A stretch of 6,879 bases of DNA from NCBI GenBank assembly GCA_024278035.1, contig JAJRUA010000005.1, positions 1-6,879 of the forward strand, written 5' to 3'. This DNA is from Planctomycetota bacterium (lineage in GTDB: Bacteria; Planctomycetota; Planctomycetia; Pirellulales; Lacipirellulaceae). The position numbers and the translations under genes are program-made. Shown here piece by piece: positions 5,778 to 6,879 of this stretch. The notes beneath the pieces were generated by a model. That model made no database searches. It was given only the letters and a program-made list of their open reading frames with translations, and was not told the origin of the DNA. Position 1 is the stretch's first letter; each line of letters starts with the position of its first letter.

Positions 5778-6815
5778 TTATTTTGTTCGCACTTGGCCTG
5801 GATAGATATCGAGGTCGAGCGACTCGAACTTTCCGGCGCGGAACCGTTCGATGGCGATCGCTCCCATCACGGCGTTGTCGGTGCAGAGCGACATGGGAGG
5901 GATAAACAGACGGTATTGGTTCTGTTCGGCCGACTCGGCAAGCCGTTCGCGTAAACGCTGATTGGCGGCGACGCCCCCTCCGACGCAAAGTGTCTTGAAC
6001 CCTGTTTGCTGTAAGGCAAGTTCCGCTTTGCCGACAAGGCAATCGACGACCGCTTCTTGAAAACCGGCAGCAATGTCGGCCACTTGCTGGGCATCGAGCG
6101 GCTCGGCGACCGTCTCACCCTTGGCCAGCTTACCAGGGCCCATGAGTTGATAGCGAACTGCCGTCTTGAGGCCGCTGAAGCTGAATGCCAGTCGCTCTTT
6201 GTCTTTGAGCAACGGTCGGGGGAATCGGTACTTTTCGGGATCCCCTTTTTCAGCGGCCTTGGATACGGCTGGACCGCCCGGAAAAGGGAGCCCAAGCAGG
6301 CTGCCCACTTTGTCAAACGCTTCGCCCGCCGCATCGTCGATTGTCCCGCCAAGAGGTGTGAAATCCGTCGGCCCGTCGCATCGATAAAGATTCGAGTGGC
6401 CCCCGCTAACGATCAGTCCAATTGAGGGAAAAACCTCCTCACCACTGGCGATCTTGCACGCATAGATGTGCGCCTGTAGGTGGTTAATCGAGAGAAGTGG
6501 CAAGCCAGCAGCCAGGGCAATCGTTTTGGCGGCACAAACTCCCACCAGTAGCGAGCCAGCGAGCCCCGGCGTATTGGCAACCGCCACGCCGTCCAAATCT
6601 TCCAGCGTAACGCCCGCTTGTCGAAGCGTTTCATCAATCACCGGCAGGATCCGCTCAACGTGGGCTCGCGAAGCAATCTCTGGCACCACGCCCCCGAACC
6701 GGGCATGCAAATCGTGCTGCGAAGCGACCACGGACCCCAGCGTCTGCAACCCGTCGTCCATCACCGCTGCGGCGGTTTCGTCGCATGTCGATTCGATCGT
6801 AAGGAGAAGGACCAC
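5778..6815 (-). CDS. tsaD: tRNA N6-adenosine threonylcarbamoyltransferase TsaD
   Basis: A 345-residue member of the Kae1/TsaD (formerly Gcp/YgjD) family, cytoplasmic. With TsaB and TsaE it transfers the threonylcarbamoyl group from threonylcarbamoyl-adenylate (made by TsaC) to A37 of ANN-decoding tRNAs, giving t6A; the family is near universal and usually essential. Family motifs are in order: IESTCDETAAAV (7-18), the metal-binding NHLQAH with His112 and His116, VSGGHSNL (136-143), the GGTIDDAAGEAFDKV stretch (156-170), FSFSGLKTA (211-219), CVGGGVAANQ (277-286) and CTDNAVMGA (311-319) with metal ligand Asp313. Length is normal (about 335-350). Small departures from the commonest forms are EST for ETS in the first motif and HLQAH for HLEGH. 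The start is GTG at 6815; it fits the family N-terminus, and no better start or strong ribosome binding site lies upstream. It is convergent with the gene at 5231, and none of its tsaB/C/E partners is next to it in the window. Confidence 0.97.
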   Translation of the reverse strand: MVLLLTIESTCDETAAAVMDDGLQTLGSVVASQHDLHARFGGVVPEIASRAHVERILPVIDETLRQAGVTLEDLDGVAVANTPGLAGSLLVGVCAAKTIALAAGLPLLSINHLQAHIYACKIASGEEVFPSIGLIVSGGHSNLYRCDGPTDFTPLGGTIDDAAGEAFDKVGSLLGLPFPGGPAVSKAAEKGDPEKYRFPRPLLKDKERLAFSFSGLKTAVRYQLMGPGKLAKGETVAEPLDAQQVADIAAGFQEAVVDCLVGKAELALQQTGFKTLCVGGGVAANQRLRERLAESAEQNQYRLFIPPMSLCTDNAVMGAIAIERFRAGKFESLDLDIYPGQVRTK

Positions 6816-6860
6816 GGGAGGCGGCAGGCTTGAGGCTATAGGGATTGTTCGGCGAGCGGC

Positions 6861-6874
6861 TGGGCGTTAGCCCA
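6861..6874. repeat. Small palindrome upstream of tsaD
   Basis: TGGGC (6861-6865), loop GTTA, GCCCA (6870-6874) is a perfect 5-bp hairpin with GC-rich flanks (CGG before, CCG after), about 46 nt upstream of the tsaD start codon. It could be a dispersed palindromic repeat unit or an element of the tsaD leader. The window ends before its right flank is complete. Confidence 0.4.
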
Positions 6875-6879
6875 CCGAT

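Noticed and set aside
5867..6870. Alternative frames over tsaD, including a 161-codon minus-strand and a 134-codon plus-strand one
   Set aside because: The TsaD frame is full length with all family motifs, so the others are shadows.
1..6879. CRISPR array, tRNA, rRNA, transposase or phage genes
   Set aside because: I saw no regularly spaced repeats, cloverleaf-type sequence, ribosomal RNA motifs or recombinase/transposase motifs. The palindromic element at 3274-3359 has no coding capacity.

Overview
The window looks like an ordinary chromosomal stretch from a free-living Gram-negative bacterium, most probably a planctomycete (Pirellulales-like). This is an inference from moderate-to-high GC, several genes without a Shine-Dalgarno sequence, a secreted VWA protein, a one-PDZ trypsin-like protease with a long PDZ insertion, and dispersed-looking palindromes in the spacers. 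No 16S rRNA or other decisive marker is present.

Layout: (1) 1-730, minus strand, the N-terminal 243 codons of a secreted von Willebrand factor A (VWA) domain protein that runs off the left edge; it has no stop codon in the window. (2) 731-1257, a divergent spacer with possible promoters, a degenerate tandem repeat and a G10 homopolymer. (3) 1258-3210, plus strand, an SLC13/DASS-family permease with two cytoplasmic RCK_C (TrkA-C) domains. (4) 3211-3508, a spacer dominated by an 86-bp nested inverted repeat resembling a REP/BIME or MITE. (5) 3509-4633, plus strand, an exported HtrA-like serine protease with an intact His-Asp-Ser triad and one PDZ domain. (6) 4634-5230, a long spacer with several short inverted repeats and no convincing gene. 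(7) 5231-5668, plus strand, a small exported Ser/Thr/Pro/Ala-rich protein with cysteines only at its two ends, a strong ribosome binding site and a clear intrinsic terminator. (8) 5778-6815, minus strand, tsaD, the catalytic subunit of tRNA t6A synthesis, convergent with the small secreted protein gene.

The genes do not form an evident operon or a joint pathway. They are separated by spacers of 109 to 597 bp and their orientations change. Three products (VWA, protease, small protein) carry Sec-type signal peptides and would act outside the cytoplasm, the permease sits in the inner membrane, and TsaD is cytoplasmic. I found no defence system, mobile-element transposase, CRISPR array, tRNA or rRNA. 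The observations most worth following are the nested palindromic element at 3274-3359, the G10 tract that puts an upstream ATG one base out of frame with the permease, and the orphan small secreted protein.
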